From Pinisolibacter aquiterrae (lineage in GTDB: Bacteria; Pseudomonadota; Alphaproteobacteria; Rhizobiales; Ancalomicrobiaceae): a stretch of 64,000 bases of DNA. The position numbers and the translations under genes were made by a program. Under the pieces are notes generated by a model, which did no database searches, was not told the DNA's origin, and saw only the letters and a list, made by a program, of their open reading frames with translations. Positions within the stretch are counted from its first letter, which is position 1, and each line of letters starts with the position of its first letter. Positions 8,880 through 17,197 of the stretch are shown one piece after another. The stretch is taken from positions 122,063 through 186,062 of the forward strand of contig NZ_JAFNIH010000061.1 in the NCBI RefSeq assembly GCF_019160155.1. Reading direction: 5' to 3'.

Positions 8880-9062
8880 AAGGGGAGCGACGTGACCCGG
8901 GCGGCCGGCAGGCGGCCGTCGTGGGGCGCTCGTCAGACGAGAGGTGACGAAGAGGACCATCGCCGCAGAGGGGCCTTCCCACATCCGCCGATCGACGGGA
9001 TCGGCCAGGGGAGACCGGCGAGGGGTCTTCATCGATCGAACGAGAAGAGCTCGAGGACGGAC

Positions 9063-10343
9063 ATGAACTATCAGACGATTTTCGAGGGCGCGATCGACCA
9101 GCTGAAGGCCGAGAAGCGCTACCGGGTGTTTGCCGACCTCGAGCGCATCGTCGGTCGCTTCCCGCATGCGATCTGGCGCAAGGACGACGTCGCGCGCGAA
9201 GTCGTGATCTGGTGCTCCAACGATTATCTCGGCATGGGCCAGCACCAGAGCGTGCTCGGCGCGATGATCGAGACCGCCTCGGGCATGGGCGCGGGCGCCG
9301 GCGGCACCCGCAACATCTCCGGCACCAACCATCCGCTGGTCGAGCTCGAGGCCGAACTCGCCGATCTCCACGGCAAGGAGGCGGGTCTCGTCTTCACCTC
9401 GGGCTTCGTCTCCAACGAGGCGGCGATCTCCACCATCGCCCGGCTGCTGCCCGACTGCCTGATCCTCTCCGACGAGCTCAACCATGCCTCGATGATCGAG
9501 GGCATCCGCCGCTCGGGCTGCGAGAAGAAGCTGTGGCGGCACAACGACACCGCCCATCTCGAGGAATTGCTCCAGGCGGCCGAGCCGGGCCGGGCCAAGC
9601 TGATCGTCTTCGAGAGCGTCTACTCGATGGACGGCGACGTCTCGCCGATCAAGGAGATCTGCGATCTCGCCGAGAAATACGGCGCGCTCACCTACATCGA
9701 CGAGGTCCATGCGGTCGGCATGTACGGCCCGCGCGGCGGCGGCATCGCCGATCGCGAGGGGCTGATGGACCGGATCGACGTGATCGAGGGCACGCTCGCC
9801 AAGGCCTTCGGCACGCTCGGCGGCTACATCACCGCCACCAAGGCGATCTGCGACGCGGTGCGGTCCTATGCGCCGGGCTTCATCTTCACCACCGCGCTGC
9901 CGCCGGCGATCGCCGCCGCCGCCGCCGCCTCGATCCGCCATCTGAAGCGCTCCTCGACCGAGCGCGAGATGCAGCAGCGTCAGGCGCAGCAGGTCAAGGA
10001 CGTGCTGGGCGAAGCCGGTCTGCCGGTGATGCCGTCGTCGACGCACATCGTGCCGATCTTCGTGGGCAATCCCGACCTCTGCAAGCAGGCCTCGGACATG
10101 CTGCTCGAGGAGCACGGCATCTACATCCAGCCGATCAACTATCCGACCGTGCCGCGCGGCACCGAGCGGCTGCGCGTGACGCCGACGCCGTTCCACGACG
10201 ACGGTCTCGTCGAGAAGCTGCGCGCGGCGCTGGTCGAGGTGTGGGAGCGCCTGGGGCTTCCGCTCAGCGGGCCGATCGAGCCGGCGGCCGAGACCGTCGA
10301 TCAGCCGGTCGCCCGCGTCGCGGTGCCGCGCTCCGGCGGCTGA
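9063..10343 (+). CDS. hemA: 5-aminolevulinate synthase (ALAS)
   Basis: A 426-residue PLP enzyme that condenses glycine and succinyl-CoA to 5-aminolevulinate, the first heme precursor in alphaproteobacteria. The sequence begins [21 protein letters not shown] like Rhodobacter and rhizobial HemA. It carries the glycine-rich [17 protein letters not shown] segment, the cofactor aspartate in [15 protein letters not shown] and the Schiff-base lysine K247 in [13 protein letters not shown]. The ATG at 9063 has AGGACGG upstream; the frame is open further 5' but without family similarity. A FixK box about 217 bases upstream suggests induction at low oxygen, matching the heme demand of the adjacent cbb3 oxidase operon. 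A strong terminator follows. Confidence 0.97.
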   Translation: MNYQTIFEGAIDQLKAEKRYRVFADLERIVGRFPHAIWRKDDVAREVVIWCSNDYLGMGQHQSVLGAMIETASGMGAGAGGTRNISGTNHPLVELEAELADLHGKEAGLVFTSGFVSNEAAISTIARLLPDCLILSDELNHASMIEGIRRSGCEKKLWRHNDTAHLEELLQAAEPGRAKLIVFESVYSMDGDVSPIKEICDLAEKYGALTYIDEVHAVGMYGPRGGGIADREGLMDRIDVIEGTLAKAFGTLGGYITATKAICDAVRSYAPGFIFTTALPPAIAAAAAASIRHLKRSSTEREMQQRQAQQVKDVLGEAGLPVMPSSTHIVPIFVGNPDLCKQASDMLLEEHGIYIQPINYPTVPRGTERLRVTPTPFHDDGLVEKLRAALVEVWERLGLPLSGPIEPAAETVDQPVARVAVPRSGG

Positions 10344-10398
10344 ACGCGTCTCCCGAGAGCGACGGAGGCGTCCGACGACGCCCCCTTCGCGGCTCCCT

Positions 10399-10439
10399 GG
10401 CCTCGGACGGCGCCAGCCGGTTCCGGGGCCTTTCTTTTT
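10399..10439 (+). terminator. Rho-independent terminator of hemA
   Basis: A GC-rich stem with GGCC (10399-10402) pairing GGCC (10427-10430), an inner CGGC/GCCG stem, then the T-tract TTTCTTTTT at 10431-10439. It lies 55 bases after the hemA stop and separates it from the convergent ccoS gene. Confidence 0.8.
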
Positions 10440-10500
10440 CGCGGACCCGCCTGTCCACAGGGGACACGGGGGCCGCGGGAGGATCGATCATCCCGCCCAT

Positions 10501-10584
10501 GAGCCGGCGGGCGGCTCGGAATTCTCACTTCCGCGAGCCGCCGGGCGGCCCCCCCTCGTCTCACTTCTGCGAGCCGCCGGGCGG
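10501..10584. repeat. Tandem repeat at the ccoS 3' end, 36-base period, stop codon included
   Basis: A 26-base unit beginning TCTCACTTC and ending GCCGCCGGGCGG occurs at 10523-10548 and 10559-10584 with a single difference. A shorter degenerate third copy (13 of 14 matches) starts at 10501. The right copy is the ccoS 3' end including its stop (10561-10563); the copy beyond the gene repeats the same stop at 10525-10527. Confidence 0.9.
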
Positions 10585-10749
10585 TTCGCAGGGCGCCTTG
10601 CCGGACGGCAGATCGTCGTCCTCGAGGATGCGCCATTTGGCGCCCTCGAGATCGTCGTATTGGCCCGACTTCAGCGTCCACATGAAGGCGAAGAGGCCGA
10701 GCAGGCCGAGACCGATGGCGATCGGAATGAGGAAGATCAGGACATCCAT
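10561..10749 (-). CDS. ccoS: CcoS, cbb3 oxidase assembly membrane protein
   Basis: A 62-residue protein with one N-terminal transmembrane helix (VLIFLIPIAIGLGLLGLFAFMW) followed by the family motif SGQYDDLEGAKWRIL. CcoS is needed for insertion of heme b and copper into CcoN. It lies 24 bases after ccoI and is the last gene of the leftward ccoNOQP-ccoGHIS series. The C-terminal tail after DDD (PSGKAPCEPPGGSQK) is not conserved in the family as I know it; its last codons fall in a 36-base direct repeat that continues past the stop, so the tail may have been generated by repeat activity. Confidence 0.93.
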   Translation of the reverse strand: MDVLIFLIPIAIGLGLLGLFAFMWTLKSGQYDDLEGAKWRILEDDDLPSGKAPCEPPGGSQK

Positions 10750-10773
10750 CGGGTTCTTCCCTTCGCGAGAGGT

Positions 10774-13002
10774 TCAGTGGTCGCCGCCGAGGCGCAGCCT
10801 CAGCGCGTTGAGCGTCACCAGGATCGAGGAGCCGGACATGGCGAGCGCGGCGATCAGCGGCGTCACCAGTCCCGCCACGGCGATCGGCACCGCCACGGCA
10901 TTGTAGACGACCGACAGGCCGAGGTTCTGCACCATCGCGGTCTTGGCCCGACGCGCCACCCGCAGCGCCACCGCGACCGGGGTGAGACGATCGCCGAGGA
11001 AGACGGCGTCGGCGGCGGCCTGCGACAGATGCACGGCGGTCACCGGCGACAGCGACACGGTCGCCGCCGCCAGGGCGGGGGCGTCGTTGAGGCCGTCGCC
11101 GACCATCAGCACCTTCCGCCCCTCCGCCTTCAGCGCCTCGATACGCGCGATCTTGTCGGCCGGCTTCACGCCGGAGGTCCAGCGGTCGACGCCGAGATCG
11201 CCGGCGATCGCCGCGACCGCCGCCTCCCGGTCGCCGGAGAGGATCTCGACCGCATAGCCGGTCGCCTTCAGAGCCGCGATCACGGCGGCGGCGTCCTCGC
11301 GCACGCCCTGGCGGAGCGCGCAGACGATCACGCCGCCCGAGGCGTCGCGATGGGCGACCAGCGAGGCGTCGGGGAAGCGCTCGTGCAGCGCCGCGACCGT
11401 CGCCTCGTCGGCACCGCAGAAGTCGGGGGCGCCGAGACGCTCGACCGCGCCCTCGCCGGCCGTCTCGATGCCGCGACCGGGCACCTCGCGGACCTCGGCC
11501 GGCGGCGCGACCGCGCGGGTCGCCTCGGCCAGCGCGACGCCGAGCGGGTGGCGGCTGGCGCGGGCGAGCCGGCCCGCGGCGAGCAGGCGCTCGACGGTGA
11601 AGTCGCTCATGTTGAGGAGCCGCGCCTCGGGGAGCGTCAGCGTGCCGGTCTTGTCGAAGACGATGGTGTCGACGCTCGCCAGCCGCTCGATCGCATCGCC
11701 GGAATGGATCAGCACGCCGGCGCGGAAGAGAATGCCGGAGGTCACCACCTGCACCGCCGGGATCGCCAACGCCAGCGCGCAGGGGCAGGTGATGATCAGC
11801 ACCGACACCGCGATGATGCCCGCCGGGGCGACGTCGAGGCCGCCGAAGAGCCACCAGCCGAGGAAGGTCAGCGCCGCCGCCGAATGGACGATCGGCGCAT
11901 AGGCCGACGCCGCGCGATCGGCGAGGCGCATGTATTTCGACTTCGCCTGAGCCGCCGCCTCGAGCAGGCGGTTGACCTCGTCGAGGAGGGTTCCGGCCGT
12001 CGCCGCCGTGACGCGGACCTTCAGGACGCCGCCGACGTCGAGAGTGCCGGCATAGACGCGGTCGCCGGGGCCGACGGCGACGAGATCGGTCTCGCCGGTG
12101 ATCAGGCTCTGGTCGATGTCGGAAGCGCCCTCCTCGACCACGCCGTCGACCGAGACCCGCTCGCCCGGGCGCACCAGGACGAGGGCGCCGGGCTCGACCT
12201 TGGAGAGCGGCACGTCGCGGACGGTGCCGTCGGGGCCGATCAGCGCGGCGGATTCGACCCGGAGCGCGGCGATGTTCTCGGCGACCGAGCGGGTGCGGCG
12301 GCGCATGTTCTGATCGAGAAAACGCCCGACCAGCAGGAAGAACAGCAGCATCACCACCGAATCGAAGAAGGCGTGTTCGGCCGAGCGCATCGTCTCGAAG
12401 ATCGAGAGGCCGAGCGTCAGCACCACGCCGATGGTGATCGGCACGTCCATGTTGGTGCGGAAGGCGGCGAGCGCCCGGATCGCCGAACGGAAGAAGGGAC
12501 GGCCGGAATAGGCGACGATCGGGATGGCGATGAGCGCCGAGACCCAATGGAAGAGGTCGCGGGTGGGCGCGTCGATGTCGGTGACGTTACCGGCCCAGAC
12601 CGAGACCGACAGCAGCATGATGTTCATGGCGCCGAAGCCGGCGGCGCCCATGCAGCGCAGCAGCTCCTTGCTCTCGGCGTCCTCCTCGGCGGTGAGGCGG
12701 CCGGGATCGAAGGGATGGGCGCGGTAGCCGAGTCGCTCCAGCCGGCGGACGATCGCCCCGGCGTCGACCGCCTGCGGCTCCCAATCGACGGCGAGGCGGC
12801 GGGTGGTCAGATTGACCCGGGCATGAGCGACGCCGTCGAGGCCCTTGAGGCCGCGTTCGATCGTCGACATGCAGGCGGCGCAGGTGATGCCCTCGACCGC
12901 CAGATCCATATGGAGGCGGCCTTCGTCACCGGGGGTGGCGAAGGCGCTCCAGTCGCGGTCGCCCGAGAGAGGGGCGGAAGGGGACACGTCGGCCGTCGTC
13001 AT
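10774..13002 (-). CDS. ccoI: CcoI (FixI), Cu+-exporting P1B-type ATPase for cbb3 oxidase
   Basis: A 742-residue copper-transporting P-type ATPase that supplies copper for CcoN maturation. An N-terminal metal-binding domain contains CAAC at residues 41-44. Downstream are eight membrane helices with the transport motif CPC (TCPCALALAIP, about residue 405), the phosphorylation motif DKTGTL (about 449) and the hinge GDGLNDAPALA (about 635). Position between ccoH and ccoS is the standard GHIS arrangement and distinguishes it from general copper-detoxification ATPases. Confidence 0.95.
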   Translation of the reverse strand: MTTADVSPSAPLSGDRDWSAFATPGDEGRLHMDLAVEGITCAACMSTIERGLKGLDGVAHARVNLTTRRLAVDWEPQAVDAGAIVRRLERLGYRAHPFDPGRLTAEEDAESKELLRCMGAAGFGAMNIMLLSVSVWAGNVTDIDAPTRDLFHWVSALIAIPIVAYSGRPFFRSAIRALAAFRTNMDVPITIGVVLTLGLSIFETMRSAEHAFFDSVVMLLFFLLVGRFLDQNMRRRTRSVAENIAALRVESAALIGPDGTVRDVPLSKVEPGALVLVRPGERVSVDGVVEEGASDIDQSLITGETDLVAVGPGDRVYAGTLDVGGVLKVRVTAATAGTLLDEVNRLLEAAAQAKSKYMRLADRAASAYAPIVHSAAALTFLGWWLFGGLDVAPAGIIAVSVLIITCPCALALAIPAVQVVTSGILFRAGVLIHSGDAIERLASVDTIVFDKTGTLTLPEARLLNMSDFTVERLLAAGRLARASRHPLGVALAEATRAVAPPAEVREVPGRGIETAGEGAVERLGAPDFCGADEATVAALHERFPDASLVAHRDASGGVIVCALRQGVREDAAAVIAALKATGYAVEILSGDREAAVAAIAGDLGVDRWTSGVKPADKIARIEALKAEGRKVLMVGDGLNDAPALAAATVSLSPVTAVHLSQAAADAVFLGDRLTPVAVALRVARRAKTAMVQNLGLSVVYNAVAVPIAVAGLVTPLIAALAMSGSSILVTLNALRLRLGGDH

Positions 13003-13080
13003 GAGAGCGTTCCTCTGAGCGGTCGCTCGCCTCGGGCGCGGTCGTCGCCGGTCATCCCTTCGCCGTCGCCCCCGAAGCGT

Positions 13081-13608
13081 TCATTTGAAGAAGACGGTGT
13101 TCTGGGAGAGGAACAGGCGGCCGGCGGCGCCGTCGCCCTCGATCACCAGACCCCATTTGCCCGCCGCCGTCTCGCCGACGCTGCCCTCCCAACGGTCGGA
13201 CGTGCCGGCGACCGGCACCAGGGCGATCTGCTTGTCGTGGGCGCGGTCGGCCGGGTGTTCCAGGCGGGCGTGGAAGGTGACGCCGGAGAGCGGCTTGCCG
13301 TCGCGATCGTGCCCGACCAACGTGACCCGGGCGACGCCGTCGTCGCCGCGCGCCGCCGCGGCCTCGACCTGCCAGGCGCGCTCGGCCTGCGCCCTGGCGG
13401 CGGCGATCTCGGCGTTGAACCGCTGGCCGTCGCGGAAGGAGGATTCCGTGACCACGCCCGGATAGGAGCCGATGGCGCGCCAGACCATGTAGCCGTTGAC
13501 CACGAAGACCAAGCCGAAGGTGGCGAGGAGTATGAAGAGGACACGGCGGCCGTTCAGGCGAAAGCCACCGTCCTGCGGGTCCTGGGGAGCATTGAGCGTC
13601 GTCGGCAC
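13081..13608 (-). CDS. ccoH: CcoH (FixH), cbb3 oxidase assembly protein
   Basis: A 175-residue FixH family protein. After a short soluble start, one membrane helix (VLFILLATFGLVFVVNGYMVWRAI) precedes a periplasmic domain with the family signature GSYPGVVTESSFRDGQRFN. FixH/CcoH stays with the assembled oxidase and helps its stability. It stands between ccoG (96-base gap) and ccoI (78-base gap). The start ATG follows an AGAGG-like stretch; the open reading is otherwise unambiguous. Confidence 0.93.
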   Translation of the reverse strand: MPTTLNAPQDPQDGGFRLNGRRVLFILLATFGLVFVVNGYMVWRAIGSYPGVVTESSFRDGQRFNAEIAAARAQAERAWQVEAAAARGDDGVARVTLVGHDRDGKPLSGVTFHARLEHPADRAHDKQIALVPVAGTSDRWEGSVGETAAGKWGLVIEGDGAAGRLFLSQNTVFFK

Positions 13609-13704
13609 GAGAGCCTCCAGAGAAACGTCGGTGAGACGGGCGCTCCACGGCGGGCGCTCCGGCGAGAAGGGGGCGGGCGCGGCCCGCTCCCTCCGTCGAT
13701 GTCG

Positions 13705-15150
13705 TCAGGGTGCCTTGAAGAAGTCGGAGGTGGTGACCGTCTGCCCCGTCGCGTCGCGCAGCACGAAGGTCACGCCCCGCGACTTCACGTCGTCGGCGCC
13801 GGCCGGCGAGGTGACGATCACGCGGATCTCGCGGGTCTGATCGGGCTCCACCGTCAGCAGGAGAGCATGATCGTCGCGACCCGCCGGGCTCGAGGTCTCG
13901 AGCCGGCTTCCGTGCGCCACTCCCTTGATCGAGAGACGGAACTGCTGGGTGGTCGCGATCTTGTTGAGCAGGCGGACGGTGTAGCCGTTGCGGATCGAGC
14001 CGTCGGAGTTCAGCACGTATTGCGGATTGCGATCGTGCAGGACGTTGAGGCCGATGGTGGCGCGGGTGCCGAGCTTCCATGCCATCAGGCCGCAGATCGC
14101 GGCGATCAGGACCGCATAGAGAACCGTGCGCGGACGGATGAACTTGTGGACTTCCGCCTCGCCCCGCTCGCGGCGATCGATGTTGATGTCGTTGTCGTAG
14201 GCGATCAGCCGCGTCGGCTGGCCGGTCTTGGCCATGACCGTGTCGCAGGCATCGATGCAGAGGCCGCACTGGATGCAGGAGAGCTGCGGGCCGAGGCGGA
14301 TGTCGGTGCCGGTCGGGCAGACCGCGACGCACTGGCCGCAATCGACGCAATCGCCGGCCGGCTCACCGGCGGCGCGCAGCTTCCTGTTCTGCTTCAGCGA
14401 GCCGCGCGGCTCGCCGCGATCGGCGCGGTAGGAGACGTTGTAGGCCCATTCGTCGGTCAGCGCCGCCTGGATGCGCGGCCAGGGGCACATGTAGATGCAG
14501 ACCTGCTCGCGCGCGAAACCGGCCATCAGATAGGTCGAGAAGGTCAGCGCGGCGATCCACATGTAGGCGACGAGCGGCGCCTGGAGCGTCGCCAGGTCCT
14601 TCACCAGGGTCGGGGCGTCGGCGAAATAGAGAACCCAGGCGCCGCCGGTCCACCACGCGATGAGGATCCAGAGCGCATGTTTGGTGACCTTGCGCCCCAC
14701 CTTGCGCAGGGTCCACGGGCCGTCGTCGAGCAATTGGCGCTTGCGGCGATCGGCGCCCTCGACGAGGCGCTCGACCGCGAAATAGAGATCGGTCCACACC
14801 GTCTGCGGGCAGAGGTAGCCGCACCAGACGCGGCCGGCGAGCGCGTTCATCAGGAACAGCACGAAGGCGGCGACGATCAGGAGGCCGGTGACGTAATAGA
14901 CTTCCTGCGGCCAGATCTCGATGAAGAAGAAATAGAACCGGCGGCCGGGCAGATCGATCAGCACCGCCTGATCGGGCTGGCCGACGCCACGATCCCAGCG
15001 CACGAAGGGCAGGAAATAGTAGATCGCCATGCCGAGGCCGAGAATGGCCCATTTCAGGCGCCGGAAGGTGCCGGCGACCGCGGCGGGATAGATCTTCTTG
15101 TGATCGGCGTAGAGCTTGGAACCCTCGTCGCCTGCCGTCTCGACACTCAT
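13705..15150 (-). CDS. ccoG: CcoG (FixG), membrane iron-sulfur cupric reductase for cbb3 assembly
   Basis: A 481-residue polyferredoxin of the CcoG/RdxA family, shown in Rhodobacter to reduce Cu(II) for cbb3 assembly. It has about five membrane helices in the first half (including the conserved GRVWCGYLCPQTVWTD loop). Two [4Fe-4S] motifs follow at about residues 265-305: CVDCGQCVAVCPTG and CIQCGLCIDACDTV. An immunoglobulin-like C-terminal domain ends the protein. I choose the ATG ending at 15150, with GGAAGGACGG upstream, over a more distal in-frame start. A strong terminator separates it from ccoP. Confidence 0.95.
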   Translation of the reverse strand: MSVETAGDEGSKLYADHKKIYPAAVAGTFRRLKWAILGLGMAIYYFLPFVRWDRGVGQPDQAVLIDLPGRRFYFFFIEIWPQEVYYVTGLLIVAAFVLFLMNALAGRVWCGYLCPQTVWTDLYFAVERLVEGADRRKRQLLDDGPWTLRKVGRKVTKHALWILIAWWTGGAWVLYFADAPTLVKDLATLQAPLVAYMWIAALTFSTYLMAGFAREQVCIYMCPWPRIQAALTDEWAYNVSYRADRGEPRGSLKQNRKLRAAGEPAGDCVDCGQCVAVCPTGTDIRLGPQLSCIQCGLCIDACDTVMAKTGQPTRLIAYDNDINIDRRERGEAEVHKFIRPRTVLYAVLIAAICGLMAWKLGTRATIGLNVLHDRNPQYVLNSDGSIRNGYTVRLLNKIATTQQFRLSIKGVAHGSRLETSSPAGRDDHALLLTVEPDQTREIRVIVTSPAGADDVKSRGVTFVLRDATGQTVTTSDFFKAP

Positions 15151-15374
15151 CGCGATGTCCGTCCTTCCATCGTCGGCCCGCCCCGCCGGCCGAAGCCGCG
15201 GGCGAGCATGCGCCCTCGCCGCTCGTCCTAGGGCGGTCCGCCGGCCGGAGCAAGTGGGTTCGCCCCCATCGACGATCACGACGAGGAGACCTGTGGTCCC
15301 ATCTCACCTTTTCGCGGTCGCGAGCGGCGACATGTCGCGGTGCCGAAACCGTGACCCGGGACATGCCGCGCCCC

Positions 15375-15409
15375 AAAAAAGAAAGGGAGGCGGTCACCCG
15401 CCTCCCTTT
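15375..15409 (-). terminator. Rho-independent terminator after ccoP
   Basis: Perfect 12-base arms (AAAGGGAGGCGG / CCGCCTCCCTTT, 15382-15393 and 15398-15409) around a 4-base loop, followed on the minus strand by CTTTTTT. It lies 19 bases after ccoP and before ccoG, so ccoGHIS is either expressed by read-through or has its own promoter in 15151-15374. Confidence 0.92.
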
Positions 15410-15427
15410 CGAGAGACCCTCATCGGA

Positions 15428-16288
15428 TCACTTGCCGCCACCCAGCGAGTGGATGTAGACGGCGAGCGACTTGATGGTGATCGGATCGAGGCGACCTTCC
15501 CAGGCCGGCATGACACCGTGCTTGGGCTGGTTGACCTGGACCTCGACCGCGGCGACGCCGGAGCCGTAGAGCCAGATCTTGTCGGTGAGGTTCGGGGCAC
15601 CCATCTCGATGTTGCCCTTCGCGTCTTCACCATGGCAGGAGGCGCAGTTGTCCGCGAACAGCTGCTTGCCCGAGTCCGTGCCCTTCACCGCGGTGTCGGA
15701 CAGAGACATGACGTAGGTGGCGACGTCGGCGACCTGCTCCTTGGTGAGGATGCCGTCCTTGCCGAAGTTCGGCATGGTCATGTCGCGCATCTTGTCGTTG
15801 CCGGAGCGGATGCCGAAGCGGATGGTCTGGTAGATGTCCTCCAGCTTGCCGCCCCACATCCAGTCGTCGTCCTGCAGGTTCGGGAAGCCCGGACCGCCGG
15901 TCGCGCCCGAGCCGTGGCACGGAGCGCAGTTGTCGCCGAAGGCCGCCTTGCCGTTGGCCATCGCGAACTCGAGGAAGGCCGGGGTCGACTTGATCTTGTC
16001 GAGCGGCGCATCCGCGAGGCCGGAGGCGTTGGCGAGACGAGCGGCGTTGCCGCCTTCGTAGTCGGCGATCGCGGCCGAGCGCATGCTCGGACCGAAGAAG
16101 CCCTTTGTGTAGTCGCTGACCAGCGGCCAGGACGGATACACGAACCAGTATCCGATCGCCCAGACGATGCAGACGTAGAACACGTAGAGCCACCACTTCG
16201 GCAGCGGCGTGTTCAACTCCTTGAGGCCGTCCCATTCGTGGCCGGTCGTAGTCTGACCCGACAGATGGTCGAGTTCCTGTTGTGCCAT
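15428..16288 (-). CDS. ccoP: CcoP (FixP), diheme cytochrome c subunit of cbb3 oxidase
   Basis: A 286-residue membrane-anchored diheme cytochrome c. An N-terminal anchor helix (WWLYVFYVCIVWAIGYWFVYP) is followed by two CXXCH heme motifs, C121-C124-H125 and C215-C218-H219, each with a distal Met candidate (TMPNFG, HGVMPAW). It accepts electrons from cytochrome c or the bc1 complex and passes them to CcoO. Length is normal for the family. It is the fourth gene of ccoNOQP and is followed by a strong terminator. Confidence 0.97.
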   Translation of the reverse strand: MAQQELDHLSGQTTTGHEWDGLKELNTPLPKWWLYVFYVCIVWAIGYWFVYPSWPLVSDYTKGFFGPSMRSAAIADYEGGNAARLANASGLADAPLDKIKSTPAFLEFAMANGKAAFGDNCAPCHGSGATGGPGFPNLQDDDWMWGGKLEDIYQTIRFGIRSGNDKMRDMTMPNFGKDGILTKEQVADVATYVMSLSDTAVKGTDSGKQLFADNCASCHGEDAKGNIEMGAPNLTDKIWLYGSGVAAVEVQVNQPKHGVMPAWEGRLDPITIKSLAVYIHSLGGGK

Positions 16289-16291
16289 GGA

Positions 16292-16444
16292 TCAATCCTC
16301 CCGCAGGGGGATACGCGAAGCCTCGTCGAAGGGCCGTTTGTTGGACGGCCACAGGGCATAGACGAGAACACCCGCGAAGATGACGAAGAAGTAGACCAGT
16401 CCCCACGTCTGGGCGAACTGAGCGAGCGAGGAATAGGTAGTCAT
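16292..16444 (-). CDS. ccoQ: CcoQ (FixQ), small cbb3 oxidase subunit
   Basis: A 50-residue protein between ccoO and ccoP. It begins MTTYSSLAQFAQTWGLVYFF, has one membrane helix to about residue 32 (FFVIFAGVLVYALWP) and ends with the typical CcoQ segment NKRPFDEASRIPLRED. CcoQ stabilises the assembled complex. The ATG lies 14 bases after the ccoO stop and the stop lies 3 bases before the ccoP start. It is short but unambiguous from content and position. Confidence 0.95.
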   Translation of the reverse strand: MTTYSSLAQFAQTWGLVYFFVIFAGVLVYALWPSNKRPFDEASRIPLRED

Positions 16445-16458
16445 GACCTATGCCCTCC

Positions 16459-17184
16459 TCAGCGCACGTTCGCCTTGTCGTCGTAGCGGGTGAAGTCCAC
16501 CATGGTACCGAGCACCTGAAGATAGGCGATCACGGCGTCGAGTTCGGTGACCTTGGCGGGGTTGCCGTCGAAGTCACGCGACACGGCCTTGCCGTAACGC
16601 TTCGCAACAGTCGCATCGTCGGGAGTCGCCTGCGCGACGGCATCGGCCGCGGCGTTGGCGATCATGTCGTCCGTGTAGGGGACGCCGACCAGAGCGTTGG
16701 TCCGCACCACCGCATCGATATGCTTGGTGTCGAGCTCGGCCTTCGCCAGGAAGGGATATCCCGGCATGACGCTGTCCGGCACGACCGAACGCGGGTTGAT
16801 CAGATGCTCGACGTGCCACTTGTCGGAATACTTGTTTCCGACGCGGGCGAGATCCGGACCCGTGCGCTTGGAACCCCACTGGAAGGGGTGGTCGTACATG
16901 GATTCAGCCGCGAGGGAGAAGTGGCCGTAGCGTTCGATCTCGTCGCGCATCGGACGGATCATCTGGCTGTGGCACAGGTAGCAGCCTTCGCGGATGTAGA
17001 TGTTGCGTCCGGCCAGTTCGAGCGGGGTGAAGGGACGCATGCCCTCCACCTTCTCGATCGTGCTCTTCAGATAGAAGAGGGGCACGATTTCGACCAGACC
17101 ACCGATCGCCACGGCGATCAGGATGCCGACGAGCAGAACGATCGAGTTCTTCTCGAAAACAGCGTGCTTTTCGATCAGCGACAT
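16459..17184 (-). CDS. ccoO: CcoO (FixO), monoheme cytochrome c subunit of cbb3 oxidase
   Basis: A 241-residue protein with an N-terminal anchor helix ([23 protein letters not shown]) and one heme-c motif, C68-Y-L-C71-H72, followed by [10 protein letters not shown] as in other CcoO proteins. The [31 protein letters not shown] block is the family's central signature. The ATG ending at 17184 has a GAGGAG site upstream and lies 13 bases after ccoN. It relays electrons from CcoP to the CcoN active site in the inner membrane. Confidence 0.97.
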   Translation of the reverse strand: MSLIEKHAVFEKNSIVLLVGILIAVAIGGLVEIVPLFYLKSTIEKVEGMRPFTPLELAGRNIYIREGCYLCHSQMIRPMRDEIERYGHFSLAAESMYDHPFQWGSKRTGPDLARVGNKYSDKWHVEHLINPRSVVPDSVMPGYPFLAKAELDTKHIDAVVRTNALVGVPYTDDMIANAAADAVAQATPDDATVAKRYGKAVSRDFDGNPAKVTELDAVIAYLQVLGTMVDFTRYDDKANVR

Positions 17185-17197
17185 GGATCGTTTCTCC

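Larger units (their letters stand above)
8723..9062. other. 340-base intergenic region between a receiver gene and hemA (control region of hemA)
   Basis: No gene seen. It separates the divergent receiver gene and hemA and holds an FNR/FixK box (8839-8852), a -10-like hexamer (8874-8879) and a long untranslated leader of about 175 bases before the hemA ribosome-binding site AGGACGG. Confidence 0.7.

Noticed and set aside
10660..15231. Very long open frame (about 1500 codons) opposite ccoI-ccoG
   Set aside because: It is antisense to well-supported cco genes, rich in Arg/Gly/Asp/His without family features, and arises from the GC-rich codon pattern.
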